A stretch of DNA of 64,000 nucleotides, taken from NCBI RefSeq assembly GCF_003112555.1, contig NZ_BEWB01000019.1:1-64000 (forward strand), in the 5' to 3' direction. This stretch comes from Streptomyces coelicoflavus. Its GTDB lineage: Bacteria > Actinomycetota > Actinomycetes > Streptomycetales > Streptomycetaceae. How positions within the stretch are numbered: position 1 is the stretch's first letter; every line of letters begins with the position of its first letter. Made by a program: the position numbers and the translations under genes. The notes beneath the pieces are model-generated. The model ran no database searches. It was given only the letters and a program-made list of their open reading frames with translations, and was not told where the DNA came from. Shown piece by piece: positions 17,266-25,671 of this stretch.

Positions 17266-17969
17266 GGGCGCACAGTAGACGGCTGCGCCGACAACGGCCG
17301 GTGCAGCCCGCTCAGGTCCAGTGCCGGGGCGGGTGGCAGGGGGGCCGGACGGGGCGGCGGGTCGGCCTGGAAGGACTGGAAGAGGTAGGTCAGGAGGCGG
17401 TGGGCGGCGGGGACGGCGGTTTCGGGGGGCTGGGAGGCCAGGCCGCTCACGGCCAGCAGGAGCAGGGGGATGTCGGCGGGGGAGAAGTCCTCGCGGAGCC
17501 GGCCGGCGTCGCGGGCGCGCCGGACCAGGTGGGTCAGGCGCTCCTCGGCGCAGGCGCGCTCCCGGTCGTAGTCCAGGGACGCCGGGAAACCGGCCATGAA
17601 CACCGTCTCGAAGCCGCGGTCGGTGACCAGCGTGGTGCACACCTTGCGCAGGAGCGTGTACAGGCCGTGTCCCGGGTCGGGGTCGGCCAGGGCCTCCTCG
17701 AACGCGGTCGCGCACACGGCGAGCTGGTCGTCGAAGGCGGCGGTGACGAGGGCGGACCGGGTGGGGAAGCGGCGGTAGAGGGTGGCCACGCCGACGCCGG
17801 CCCGGCGGGCGACCGCGCTCATCGGGGCGTCCACGCCTTGGGCGGCGAAGACCTCGCGCGCGGCCTCCAGGACCCGTTCGCGGTTGCGGCGGGCGTCGGC
17901 GCGCAGAGCGTCCGGCGGTGGGGTTCCGGGGGTGTGCTCCGGGGGGTTGTGAGAGGGCTGGGCAGGCAT
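17262..17969 (-). CDS. TetR-family transcriptional repressor
   Basis: A 235-residue protein. The N-terminal HTH runs from about residue 27 to 72, with REVFAAQGVDAPMSAVARRAG and VGVATLYRRFPTRSAL, the recognition helix. The C-terminal ligand domain contains FMAGFPASLDYDRE. It is divergent from the quinone oxidoreductase gene, with palindromic sites between them, so it most likely represses that gene and itself. Start ATG 17969; a GTG three codons upstream is possible. Confidence 0.9.
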   Translation of the reverse strand: MPAQPSHNPPEHTPGTPPPDALRADARRNRERVLEAAREVFAAQGVDAPMSAVARRAGVGVATLYRRFPTRSALVTAAFDDQLAVCATAFEEALADPDPGHGLYTLLRKVCTTLVTDRGFETVFMAGFPASLDYDRERACAEERLTHLVRRARDAGRLREDFSPADIPLLLLAVSGLASQPPETAVPAAHRLLTYLFQSFQADPPPRPAPLPPAPALDLSGLHRPLSAQPSTVRP

Positions 17970-17975
17970 GTTTCT

Positions 17976-18009
17976 CACTTCCGAGGTAAGTGGAGGGGGT
18001 CGTCCACTT
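17976..18009. promoter_or_regulatory. Likely TetR operator cluster
   Basis: AAGTGGA (17988-17994) and TCCACTT (18003-18009) form a perfect 7-bp inverted repeat with 8 bases between. The first arm is also half of CACTT-N7-AAGTG (17976-17992). A third AAGTGGA lies at 18069-18075, just before the oxidoreductase start. The sites sit between divergent genes. Confidence 0.6.
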
Positions 18010-18085
18010 ATGGGTCTAGCGTGAGATTAGCAGCGGAGGCGGGCCTCGTCTCCGTGCTTTCCGAACGCGAAGTGGATGTTGGGTC

Positions 18086-19042
18086 ATGGGTGAGATGAAG
18101 GCGGTCCTCTTCGACCGTTTCGGGCCTCCGGAGGTGCTCTACGTCGGGCGGCGGCCGGTGCCGGCCATCGGGCCCGACGAGGTGCTGGTGCGTGTGCGTG
18201 CCGCCGCGGTCAACGGGGGCGACCTGCACGACCGGACGGGGAAGGTGCGCCTGGTGACCGGGCGGACCTTTCCCAAGGGGTGCGGCCTCGACTTCGCGGG
18301 GGAGGTGGCCGAGGTCGGGGCCTCGGTGCGCGGGGTCCGGGAGGGCCAGCGGGTGTGGGGGCTGCTGGGGCGCCGGACCGGCAGCATGGCCGAGTACGTC
18401 GCCGTCAGCCCGCGGCGGATCGCGCCCGCACCGGAGAACCTCACGCCGGAGGAGGCCGTCTCGCTGCTCGCGGGCGCGACCACGGCGGTGACCGCGCTGC
18501 GCGACAAGGCCGCCCTCCAGCCCGGTGAGCGGCTGCTCGTGCGGGGCGGGAGCGGCGGCGTGGGCAGTGTCGCCGTGCAGGTGGGAAAGGTGCTCGGGGC
18601 GCGTGTCGTCGCGCTCGCGGGCGGGCGGAACCTCGACTTCGTGCGGGGGCTGGGCGCCGAGGAGGCGCTGGACCACCGGACGACCGCGCTGTCCGCGCTC
18701 GGCCGCTTCGACGTCGTCCTCGACACCGTCGGCACCGAGCAGGCCCGGGTACGGCGGTTGCTGGCGCCGGGCGGGCGCATGGTCGCCGTCGCCGCCGACC
18801 TCGACCGGCCGCTCGCGTGGCTGGGTACCGTGCTCGGTTCCGCCGTCCACGGCAAGGGGCGCATCCGCTTCTTCAGCGGCAACCCCGACGGCGCACTGCT
18901 CGCCGAGGCCGCCCGGCTCGCCGAGCGCGGTGACATCGTCCCCGTCGTCGACACCGTCCATCCGCTCGACGGGGTCGCCGACGCCCAACGCGCCCTGGCG
19001 GCCGGTGGCGTGCGGGGCAAGCACGTCGTGCGGGTCGCATAG
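18086..19042 (+). CDS. Zinc-independent quinone oxidoreductase (MDR superfamily)
   Basis: A 318-residue protein. The GroES-like domain begins MKAVLFDRFGPPEVL; the NADPH loop is RGGSGGVGSVAVQVGKVLGA near residue 153. The structural and catalytic zinc ligands of alcohol dehydrogenases are absent, as in QOR-type enzymes that reduce quinones or enones with NADPH. Either ATG 18086 or ATG 18095 may start it. It is divergent from the TetR gene and likely induced by the compound that regulator senses. Confidence 0.86.
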   Translation: MGEMKAVLFDRFGPPEVLYVGRRPVPAIGPDEVLVRVRAAAVNGGDLHDRTGKVRLVTGRTFPKGCGLDFAGEVAEVGASVRGVREGQRVWGLLGRRTGSMAEYVAVSPRRIAPAPENLTPEEAVSLLAGATTAVTALRDKAALQPGERLLVRGGSGGVGSVAVQVGKVLGARVVALAGGRNLDFVRGLGAEEALDHRTTALSALGRFDVVLDTVGTEQARVRRLLAPGGRMVAVAADLDRPLAWLGTVLGSAVHGKGRIRFFSGNPDGALLAEAARLAERGDIVPVVDTVHPLDGVADAQRALAAGGVRGKHVVRVA

Positions 19043-19070
19043 GGGGCTGGTGCCGGCACGCCCACCCGGG

Positions 19071-19808
19071 TCATGCCCCCGGATCCTCCGTCACGGGCAG
19101 GCACTCGCCGAGCAGGTCGACGACGTCGCGCCAGGCGCGCTGCGCGTGTCGTGGGTGGTGGCCGACGCCGGGGACCGTGGGATGGTCGACCGGCGGGTGG
19201 TGGAAGGCGTGCAAGGCGCCGCCGTAGACCGTGAGGCGCCAGTCGACGCCCGCGGCCTGCATCTCGGCGGTGAACGCGTCCCGTTGCGCGGGCGGCATGA
19301 TCGGGTCTTCGGACCCGACCCCGGCCCACACCGGGCAGCGGATGCGCGCCGCCTCGCCCGGCCGGCCCGTGGTCAGTGCGTTGACCGTCCCGATCGCGCG
19401 CAGGCCGACGCCCTCACGCCCGAGTTCCAGCGCGATGGCGCCCCCGGTGCCGTAACCGACAGCGGCGATCCGGTCGGGGTCGGTCCGCGGTTCGGCGCAC
19501 AGCACGTCGAGCGCCGCACGGCCGATGCCCCGCATCCGGTCGGCATCAGCGAGCAGCGGCATGCAACGGGCCAGCATCTCCTCGGGATCACCCAGATAGC
19601 GCCCGCCGTGAAGGTCGAAGGCCAGCGCTACGTATCCCAGCTCGGCGAGAGCATCGGCCCGGCGGCGTTCGACGTCGCTGAGCCCCATGCCCTCCGGTCC
19701 GAGCAGCACCGCGGGCCGGCGGCCGGCACCGGCCGGGAGCGCGAGGTGCCCGATCATCGTCAAACCGTCGGCCGGGTACTCGACCGTACGCGTCGTGGTC
19801 GTCGTCAT
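19071..19808 (-). CDS. Dienelactone-hydrolase-family protein with altered nucleophile
   Basis: A 245-residue alpha/beta-hydrolase of the dienelactone hydrolase family. The acid (GVGSEDPIMPP, about residue 170) and the base (GGALHAFHHPP, about 204) are in place. The nucleophile elbow, normally GYCFGG, here reads AVGYGTGGAI near residue 118, so the expected Cys or Ser is Gly. It may therefore not be a classical hydrolase, or may use the adjacent Thr. It converges on the oxidoreductase gene, with only 28 bases between. Confidence 0.8.
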   Translation of the reverse strand: MTTTTTRTVEYPADGLTMIGHLALPAGAGRRPAVLLGPEGMGLSDVERRRADALAELGYVALAFDLHGGRYLGDPEEMLARCMPLLADADRMRGIGRAALDVLCAEPRTDPDRIAAVGYGTGGAIALELGREGVGLRAIGTVNALTTGRPGEAARIRCPVWAGVGSEDPIMPPAQRDAFTAEMQAAGVDWRLTVYGGALHAFHHPPVDHPTVPGVGHHPRHAQRAWRDVVDLLGECLPVTEDPGA

Positions 19809-19885
19809 GAGACTGGACCGTAGCGATCATGGATCCCGGTCCGGCCGGTGTTCTGCCGCCGGCAGAGCGGCGCGGGTGCCGTGCG

Positions 19886-19915
19886 TTGACAGTCCGGCGG
19901 GCCGGTGCGTGTAAT
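19886..19915 (+). promoter_or_regulatory. Consensus-like promoter in the 19809-20145 gap
   Basis: TTGACA (19886-19891) and TGTAAT (19910-19915) are 18 bases apart. It would drive the deazaflavin/hemerythrin gene with a leader of about 225 bases. The rest of this 337-base gap between divergent genes shows no gene I can support. Confidence 0.5.
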
Positions 19916-20145
19916 GACGGTGGTGCCGCGTGGCGCCGGTCAAAGAGCAGTGGGCCGGCCGGCGACCGGGCGAGCGCCCTTCATGCAAGGGGTCCGTGAT
20001 GCGTTCATACTCCGCGCCCTGATTCCGAGTCGCCCGACGCGGCGTTTCCGCGCGTCGGCTCTCGTGCTCGTCCCTCGTTCCCCGCACGCCGCGGCACGTG
20101 TCGTCGCCGTCGCCGTGGCCTGCCGTTCCGGAGAAACAGAAACGT

Positions 20146-21060
20146 ATGCCCACATCGTTCCACCAGTCCGTCATCGACGAGTTCCGCGCCAACGGGGGGA
20201 AGGTCGGCGGTCCCTTCGCAGGCGGTGACCTGCTGCTGCTGACCACCACCGGCGCCAGATCGGGCGCCTCGCGGACCACTCCGCTCGGGTACGTCCGCCA
20301 CCACGACCGCCTTCTCGTCGTCGGGTCCAATCTCGGCGGCCCCCGGCATCCCGGCTGGTACCACAACCTGCTCGCCCACCCCGTGGTCCGGGTGGAGGTG
20401 GGCACCGAGAGCTTCGAGGCGCTGGCGGTGCCTGCCGAGGGTGCCCGGCGCGAGGAACTGTTCGCGCACGTGGTGCGGGCCTCGCCCGGCTACGGCGACT
20501 ACCAGGCCCGTACCGCTCGGCTGCTGCCGGTCGTGGTGCTGGAGCGGGCCGAGCCCGAGGAGTGGGAAGGGCGGCCCCGGGAAGTGCGTACCCTCGCCGA
20601 CAAGGTGCTGGAGGTGCACACCTGGCTGCGGGGGCAGGTGCGGCAGGTGCGGGCCGAGACCGAGGCGTACTTCGCTGCGCCGGGGGCGGACGGAGCGCCG
20701 CCGAGCCTCGGGTTGCAGATCCGGCAGCGGTGCCTGGCGTTCTGCCAGGCACTGGAGTTCCACCATGTGAGCGAGGACGGGCACCTGTTTCCGGGGATCG
20801 CCCGGCACCACCCCCATCTGACCGACGTCTTCGACCGGCTCGCCGACGAGCACCGCACGGTCGCCCGCGTCCAGGGGGAGCTGGCCGCCCTGCTGGACGG
20901 TCTCGCCATCGCCGATCCGGCGTGTTTCCGGGCCGAGTTGGACGAGATGTCCGCGCAGCTCAACGCGCATCTCGACTACGAGGAGGAGGTGTTGCTGCCG
21001 CTGCTGGCCGACGTGCCGTGGCCCCCGGCCGGGGCGACCGGGCCGGCGGCCACGCCTTAG
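20146..21060 (+). CDS. F420-dependent reductase (DDN-like) fused to a hemerythrin domain
   Basis: A 304-residue two-domain protein. Residues 1-140 are a deazaflavin-dependent nitroreductase domain (LLLLTTTGARSGASRTTPL, then NLGGPRHPGWYHNLLAHP). Residues about 155-295 are a four-helix hemerythrin-like domain with ligands in FHHVSEDGHLFP, DEHRTVARVQ and NAHLDYEEEVLLPLL, suited to a di-iron or oxygen/NO-sensing site. The start is the ATG at 20146, with GGAGAAA upstream. The fusion suggests reduction of a quinone-type substrate coupled to oxygen or nitric-oxide handling; this is inference. Confidence 0.86.
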   Translation: MPTSFHQSVIDEFRANGGKVGGPFAGGDLLLLTTTGARSGASRTTPLGYVRHHDRLLVVGSNLGGPRHPGWYHNLLAHPVVRVEVGTESFEALAVPAEGARREELFAHVVRASPGYGDYQARTARLLPVVVLERAEPEEWEGRPREVRTLADKVLEVHTWLRGQVRQVRAETEAYFAAPGADGAPPSLGLQIRQRCLAFCQALEFHHVSEDGHLFPGIARHHPHLTDVFDRLADEHRTVARVQGELAALLDGLAIADPACFRAELDEMSAQLNAHLDYEEEVLLPLLADVPWPPAGATGPAATP

Positions 21061-21467
21061 GCGGACTCCAGCAGTTCCTTGAGCCGGGCCAGGTCGGCGG
21101 TGACCATGGCGGCGTCACGCTCGAAGTCGGCGTCGGTCGTCCCGGGCTGCCGGCGGAGGGTGAACACGACCTCGCTCCCGGTGTCGTCGGCGATGACGCG
21201 GACCGGGTTGCAGACGGTCTCCCCGGAGGGGAGCGTGACGTGGTGGTCGAGTACGCCCAGGTCGTTGCGCGGGGTGAAGGCGACCTTGACCCGGCCCAGG
21301 GGGGAGGAGTCCGCGATCCATTCGCCCGCGACCTTCTCGATGGTTCCGCCGAGGCCGTGGGCCCACGCGGGCAGGTTGGCCGGGTCCGAGGCGTAGGCGT
21401 AGACGTCGGTCGCGGTGCGGTCGATGTGGATGCCGAGGTGGCGGGACTCCGTGCCGGTGCTGTTCAT
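21057..21467 (-). CDS. SRPBCC-fold protein
   Basis: A 136-residue START/Bet v1-fold protein of the polyketide-cyclase/AHSA1 kind: LGIHIDRTATDVYAYASDP at the start of the domain, and a C-terminal amphipathic helix (AAMVTADLARLKELLES). These bind small hydrophobic ligands or lipids. The stop overlaps the end of the convergent reductase gene by 4 bases. The ligand is unknown. Confidence 0.78.
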   Translation of the reverse strand: MNSTGTESRHLGIHIDRTATDVYAYASDPANLPAWAHGLGGTIEKVAGEWIADSSPLGRVKVAFTPRNDLGVLDHHVTLPSGETVCNPVRVIADDTGSEVVFTLRRQPGTTDADFERDAAMVTADLARLKELLESA

Positions 21468-21540
21468 GGCAGCGACGGTAGCGGGGCGCCGTCGCCGCTC
21501 TCTTGAACGAATCGGACATCGCGTGTCCGCCCGGCGCCCC

Positions 21541-22008
21541 CTAGTGGTGCCAGGCGCGGCCGCCCGTGTTGTGGATGACGCGCTGGAGCACCTTCATCGT
21601 GGTCAGGTACTCCTCGTCGGAGATTCCGGCGTGGCGTTCCGTCCACAGGTCGTCCTGGAGGGCGGCGGCCTTCTCGAAGAACGCCCGGCCCTCCGGGGTC
21701 AGGGAGAGGCGGCCGTCCGAGGTCTCCGCGTCCTGCACGATCCAGCCCGCCGTGACCGTCGCGTCGATCTCCGACTCCATCGCCTCCGGGCCCGTGTCGA
21801 GGTAGTTCCGCAGGAGCTCGGAGACCTCGGCGCGGGTCTTCGGGGTGTCCGCGCGGGCCACCTGGGCGAGGACCCACCACTGGGGCTGGGTCGTGCCGAG
21901 TTCGGCGAGGGCCGCCCGGGTGCGGGTGACGACGGCCTTGTACGCCGCCCAGGTCCAGTAACCGATGGGCTGGCGGACGAGTTCCGTGTCGGTGTGTGAG
22001 TAGTCCAT
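21541..22008 (-). CDS. MarR-family transcriptional regulator
   Basis: A 155-residue winged-helix protein. The DNA-binding part lies around residues 40-100 (TTQPQWWVLAQVAR, then EVSELLRNYLD and the wing DAETSDGRLSLTPEG). The ATG at 22008 lacks a ribosome site but lies where a -10 box (TACGTT, 22021-22016) would start transcription, so the mRNA is probably leaderless. It is divergent from hemB, with about 110 bases between. Ligand unknown. Confidence 0.86.
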   Translation of the reverse strand: MDYSHTDTELVRQPIGYWTWAAYKAVVTRTRAALAELGTTQPQWWVLAQVARADTPKTRAEVSELLRNYLDTGPEAMESEIDATVTAGWIVQDAETSDGRLSLTPEGRAFFEKAAALQDDLWTERHAGISDEEYLTTMKVLQRVIHNTGGRAWHH

Positions 22009-22015
22009 GGCGTCG

Positions 22016-22046
22016 AACGTAGAAGCTGAAGTTTGGTTGAGGTCAA
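22016..22046 (-). promoter_or_regulatory. Promoter giving a leaderless MarR transcript
   Basis: On the minus strand, TTGACC (22046-22041) and TACGTT (22021-22016) are 19 bases apart; the ATG begins 7 bases after the -10. The spacer includes TCAACC and a CTTCAGCTTC stretch that could be the MarR site. Confidence 0.45.
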
Positions 22047-22119
22047 ACGTTGCCCGGGCCGGACCGGGCCGACTCCCCGTCGGCAAAGGCACGGGTGGGA
22101 CGGGCGTAGCGTGGGTGGT

Positions 22120-23112
22120 ATGACGACGTACGGATCCTTTCCCGGCGCCCGGCCCCGGCGGCTGCGGACCACCCCCGTGATGCGTCGGATGGTCGCCGAG
22201 ACCCGGCTGCACCCCGCCGACTTCATCCTCCCCGCCTTCGTCCGCGAGGGCGTGAGCGAGCCGGTGCCGATCGCGGCGATGCCCGGGGTCGTGCAGCACA
22301 CGCGGGACACGCTCAGGAAGGCGGCCGCCGAGGCGGTCGAGGCCGGGGTCTCCGGGATCATGCTCTTCGGGGTGCCGGAGGACGGGAAGAAGGACGCCGC
22401 GGGGACGGCGGGGACGGATCCCGACGGGATCCTCCAGGTCGCGCTGCGGGACGTACGGGCCGAGGTGGGGGACGAGCTGCTCGTCATGTCCGACCTCTGT
22501 CTCGACGAGTTCACCGATCACGGGCACTGCGGGGTCCTCGACGACCAGGGGCGGGTCGACAACGACGCCACCCTCGAGCGGTACGCCGAGATGGCGCAGG
22601 TCCAGGCCGACGCGGGCGCCCACGTCGTCGGGCCCAGCGGAATGATGGACGGGCAGATCGGGGTCATCCGCGATGCCCTCGACCAGATCGGGCGGGAGGA
22701 CGTCGCGATCCTGGCGTACACCGCCAAGTACGCCTCCGCCTTCTACGGGCCCTTCCGCGAGGCCGTCGGCTCCTCGCTCAAGGGCGACCGCAAGACCTAC
22801 CAGCAGGACGCCGCCAACGCGCGGGACGCGATGCGCGAGCTGGCGCTGGACCTGGAGGAGGGCGCCGACATGGTGATGGTCAAGCCGGCCGGTCCCTACC
22901 TCGACATCCTCGCCAAGGTCGCCGAGGCCTCGGACGTGCCCGTCGCCGCCTACCAGATCTCCGGCGAGTACTCGATGATCGAGGCCGCCGCCGAGAAGGG
23001 CTGGATCGACCGCGACCGGGCCATCCTGGAGAGCCTCACCGGGATCAAGCGGGCGGGTGCGCGCAACATCCTGACGTACTGGGCGACCGAGGTCGCCCGC
23101 ACGCTGCGCTGA
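22120..23112 (+). CDS. hemB: Delta-aminolevulinic acid dehydratase (porphobilinogen synthase)
   Basis: A 330-residue enzyme that joins two aminolevulinates to porphobilinogen. The metal-binding region is MSDLCLDEFTDHGHCGVL near residue 127; the Schiff-base lysines are in AYTAKYASAFYGP and ADMVMVKPAG. The start is ATG 22120. It supplies the step between HemA/HemL and HemC, yet is separated from rex-hemACD here by seven unrelated genes. Confidence 0.96.
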   Translation: MTTYGSFPGARPRRLRTTPVMRRMVAETRLHPADFILPAFVREGVSEPVPIAAMPGVVQHTRDTLRKAAAEAVEAGVSGIMLFGVPEDGKKDAAGTAGTDPDGILQVALRDVRAEVGDELLVMSDLCLDEFTDHGHCGVLDDQGRVDNDATLERYAEMAQVQADAGAHVVGPSGMMDGQIGVIRDALDQIGREDVAILAYTAKYASAFYGPFREAVGSSLKGDRKTYQQDAANARDAMRELALDLEEGADMVMVKPAGPYLDILAKVAEASDVPVAAYQISGEYSMIEAAAEKGWIDRDRAILESLTGIKRAGARNILTYWATEVARTLR

Positions 23113-23120
23113 GCGACCTG

Positions 23121-23137
23121 TGCCGGCCCTTCCGGCA
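23121..23137. terminator. Short hairpin between hemB and the lipoprotein gene
   Basis: TGCCGG (23121-23126) and CCGGCA (23132-23137) around a 5-base loop lie 8 bases after hemB, between convergent genes. The stem is short, so confidence is modest. Confidence 0.35.
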
Positions 23138-23161
23138 GGACGTGCGGGTGCGCTCACCCCT

Positions 23162-23881
23162 TCAGTACTCGAGGGCGTTCGACGCGCTCGTCTGCCAGTA
23201 GGTGACCGTGAGCGCGGTGTCGACGTACACGCCGCCGGAGGGCAGCTTGACCCGGGCGATGGAGCCGTCCTGGAAGGGGACGGTGAGGGTGGTCGTCTCG
23301 TAGCCGTTCTCGCCGCTGCCGTCACCTGACGACAGGCGGACGCCGGCGTAGCCGGACTCGCCGGGGGCCAGCGTCGTCAGCGACTGCGGCTTGCTGGACT
23401 CCGCGACCGGCGGCACCGCCTGGGCCTCGCCGAACCGCGCCGCCGGGTACGGCGGCAGCGCGCAGGTCTTCGAGCCGGTGTTGGTGGCGGTCAGCAGCAG
23501 GTGGTTGATCGGGCGGGGCGCGTTCGCCGCGGTGATCCGTACGTCGGAGGCGGAGCACTTCCCGGGGAGGTCCGAGTCGGAACCGGAACCGGAACCGGAG
23601 CCCGAGCCGGACGCGTTGTCGTTTCCGGCGGAGCCCGTCGAGCCCGTCGAGCCCGTGGAGCCCGTCGAACCTGTCGAGGCCTTGTCGCCCTTCGTGCCGC
23701 CCGCCGGCCCGGTGTCGTTGCCGTCCGCCGACGCGGAGGCGGGGGCGGAGGCGGAGGCGGAGGGGTCGGGTGCCGGGGAGCCCGTGAGCTCGTCGCCCTC
23801 GCAGGCCGTCAGGGAGAGCGCGGCCAGCGCGACCGTGGTGGCGGCGAAGAGGCGGGTACGGGTGATGCGGCGTGCGGACAT
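23162..23881 (-). CDS. DUF4232 lipoprotein with repeat-rich linker
   Basis: A 239-residue secreted lipoprotein. A signal peptide with LAALSLTAC, a lipobox whose Cys would be lipidated near residue 26, is followed by a linker of Ser/Ala, then a run of GST units and a run of GS units up to about residue 105. The C-terminal DUF4232 domain holds two cysteines (GKCSASDVRIT and KTCALPPYP), probably disulfide-bonded. Its role is unknown. The linker is encoded by tandem 9-bp and 6-bp repeats and so may vary in length between strains. Divergent from the HTH membrane protein gene. Confidence 0.85.
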   Translation of the reverse strand: MSARRITRTRLFAATTVALAALSLTACEGDELTGSPAPDPSASASAPASASADGNDTGPAGGTKGDKASTGSTGSTGSTGSTGSAGNDNASGSGSGSGSGSDSDLPGKCSASDVRITAANAPRPINHLLLTATNTGSKTCALPPYPAARFGEAQAVPPVAESSKPQSLTTLAPGESGYAGVRLSSGDGSGENGYETTTLTVPFQDGSIARVKLPSGGVYVDTALTVTYWQTSASNALEY

Positions 23882-24092
23882 GGAAGTTCTCCTTCGGAAG
23901 TGGGAGTCGGGGCGAGCCGCTCGACCGTTCACCGGGAGCGGCTGCTTTGATGACCACAGCTTGCGGCCGTGCTCGTCCCGGCCGCCAGCACCGGGGGAAC
24001 ATGCGGGACGCTGGGACGCCGGGAACGCTCTGACCTGCGGGAACAATGTCCTTCTGGGATGCGGTACGGGGATGCGAGAAGTGGGAGGAACG

Positions 24093-25559
24093 GTGGCGGG
24101 GGACGACTTCGCGGGACTGCTTCGGGAGCTGAAGGAGCGGTCCGGACTCAGCTACGGGGCACTCGGCAAGCGGCTGCACATGAGCGGCTCGACCCTGCAC
24201 CGGTACGTCAGCGGGGAGGTGGTGCCGGTCGAGTTCGCGCCCGTCGAACGCTTCGCCCGCGTGTGCCGGGCGACGCCCGCGGAACTGCTCGAACTCCATC
24301 GCCGCTGGATCCGCGCGGACGCGCTGCGCGGCGTGAAGAAGGAGGAGACCGAGGGCGGCGGTGAGGCTCCCGAGGACGTCGGGGGTGCGGAGGGCGCGAA
24401 GGGCGCCGAGGGCGTCAGCGGCGCCGAGGACGTCAGGAGTGCGGACGGCGCGGAGGGCTCCCAGGGTGCCGAGGGCGCCGATGAGTCCAACGGCGCCGAT
24501 GAGTCCGACGGCGCCGAGAGTCCGGCGGCCCCGGACAACGCCCCGGCCGCCCCGCCGGTTTCCGCGGTGTCCCCCGCCCCGTCCGCGCCCGCGCCCGAGG
24601 CCCGGATCGTGTCGGACGCCGAGCCCGTCCGCGACGCGCCCGCCCCGTCCCGCCGCCGCGTCCCGCGCGCCGCGCTCTACGCCGCGGCCGGCGTCGTCGC
24701 CGTCAGTGCCGCCGTGGCGCTCGTGGCGAACCTCGTGTCGTCCCCGGACTCCACCGCCGGGAGCCGCGGTCCCGCCGGGGCCGTCGCGCCGTCCTCCGTG
24801 TCGCTGTCCGCGTCCGCCACCGCATCGGCGTCCCCGCGTACGAGCGCGTCCGTGTCGTCCTCCCCGTCCGTCTCGGTCTCCGCCTCCCCGTCCGGGCCGC
24901 CGTCCGCGTCACCGTCGCGGCCGGGTGCCGCCGCGCCGGACCGTCAGGCGCCGCCCACCGGGACCCCGTTCACCGTGTCGACCAACCCCTACTACTGGTA
25001 CCTGCCCTGCGACCACGCCTTCCTGGTCGACCGCAGCCCGGAGAACGTGCCGAAGCCGCCGCCGCAGCAGGGCGCCGTCGGCTGGGCCGTCCCCCTCAAG
25101 GCGGTCTCCGCGAACCACCAGGAGGCCGTCCTCACCGTGCAGGGCACCGGCCCCGAGACGGTGATCCTGGAGGACCTGCACGTCCGGGTGGTGAGCAGCG
25201 GGCCGGCGCTGGACTGGAACCAGTACGTGATGGGCAACGGCTGCGGCGGCCAGGTGGACACCACGTCCTTCGACGTCTCGCTCGACCTGGGCACCCCGAC
25301 GGCGACGCCCATCGGGGGACAGCGGGACTTCCCGTACAGCGTCAGCGAGTCCGACGCGGAGGTCTTCCACGTCACCGCGCACACCAGCGAGCACGACGTC
25401 AGCTGGTACCTGGAACTGGAGTGGTCCAGCGGCGGACGGCACGGCATCACGCGCGTCGACGACCACGGCAAGCCGTTCCGCACCAGCGCCTCCCGGGACG
25501 CCTCCCCCTACGCCTACCCGCTCGGCGGTAAGGGCTGGGAGGCGGTCGAGGGCGGCTGA
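24093..25559 (+). CDS. Membrane-anchored XRE-type HTH protein with extracytoplasmic domain
   Basis: A 488-residue protein. The N-terminal HTH (about 10-65: LLRELKERSGLSYGALGKRL, GSTLHRYVSGEVVP) is followed by an acidic linker of repeated GAEG/ADE units. One membrane helix lies near residue 200 (AALYAAAGVVAVSAAVALVA), then a Ser-rich spacer and an outside domain from about 295 with YYWYLPCDHAFLVDRSPENV and a second Cys in GNGCGGQ. This layout suggests a one-piece signal-to-DNA regulator. GTG 24093 has GGGAGG upstream; an ATG at 24072 is possible. The signal and target are unknown. Confidence 0.72.
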   Translation: MAGDDFAGLLRELKERSGLSYGALGKRLHMSGSTLHRYVSGEVVPVEFAPVERFARVCRATPAELLELHRRWIRADALRGVKKEETEGGGEAPEDVGGAEGAKGAEGVSGAEDVRSADGAEGSQGAEGADESNGADESDGAESPAAPDNAPAAPPVSAVSPAPSAPAPEARIVSDAEPVRDAPAPSRRRVPRAALYAAAGVVAVSAAVALVANLVSSPDSTAGSRGPAGAVAPSSVSLSASATASASPRTSASVSSSPSVSVSASPSGPPSASPSRPGAAAPDRQAPPTGTPFTVSTNPYYWYLPCDHAFLVDRSPENVPKPPPQQGAVGWAVPLKAVSANHQEAVLTVQGTGPETVILEDLHVRVVSSGPALDWNQYVMGNGCGGQVDTTSFDVSLDLGTPTATPIGGQRDFPYSVSESDAEVFHVTAHTSEHDVSWYLELEWSSGGRHGITRVDDHGKPFRTSASRDASPYAYPLGGKGWEAVEGG

Positions 25560-25671
25560 GGGGGAGAGGGTGCGCCGGACTGGTGCCAAGTCGGCGCGTC
25601 GGCCGGGTTGTTGGACGTAGTTTGAGCTTCTGGTTCGCTTCGTCAGGTGACAATCGAAAGGTGGGACGCCC

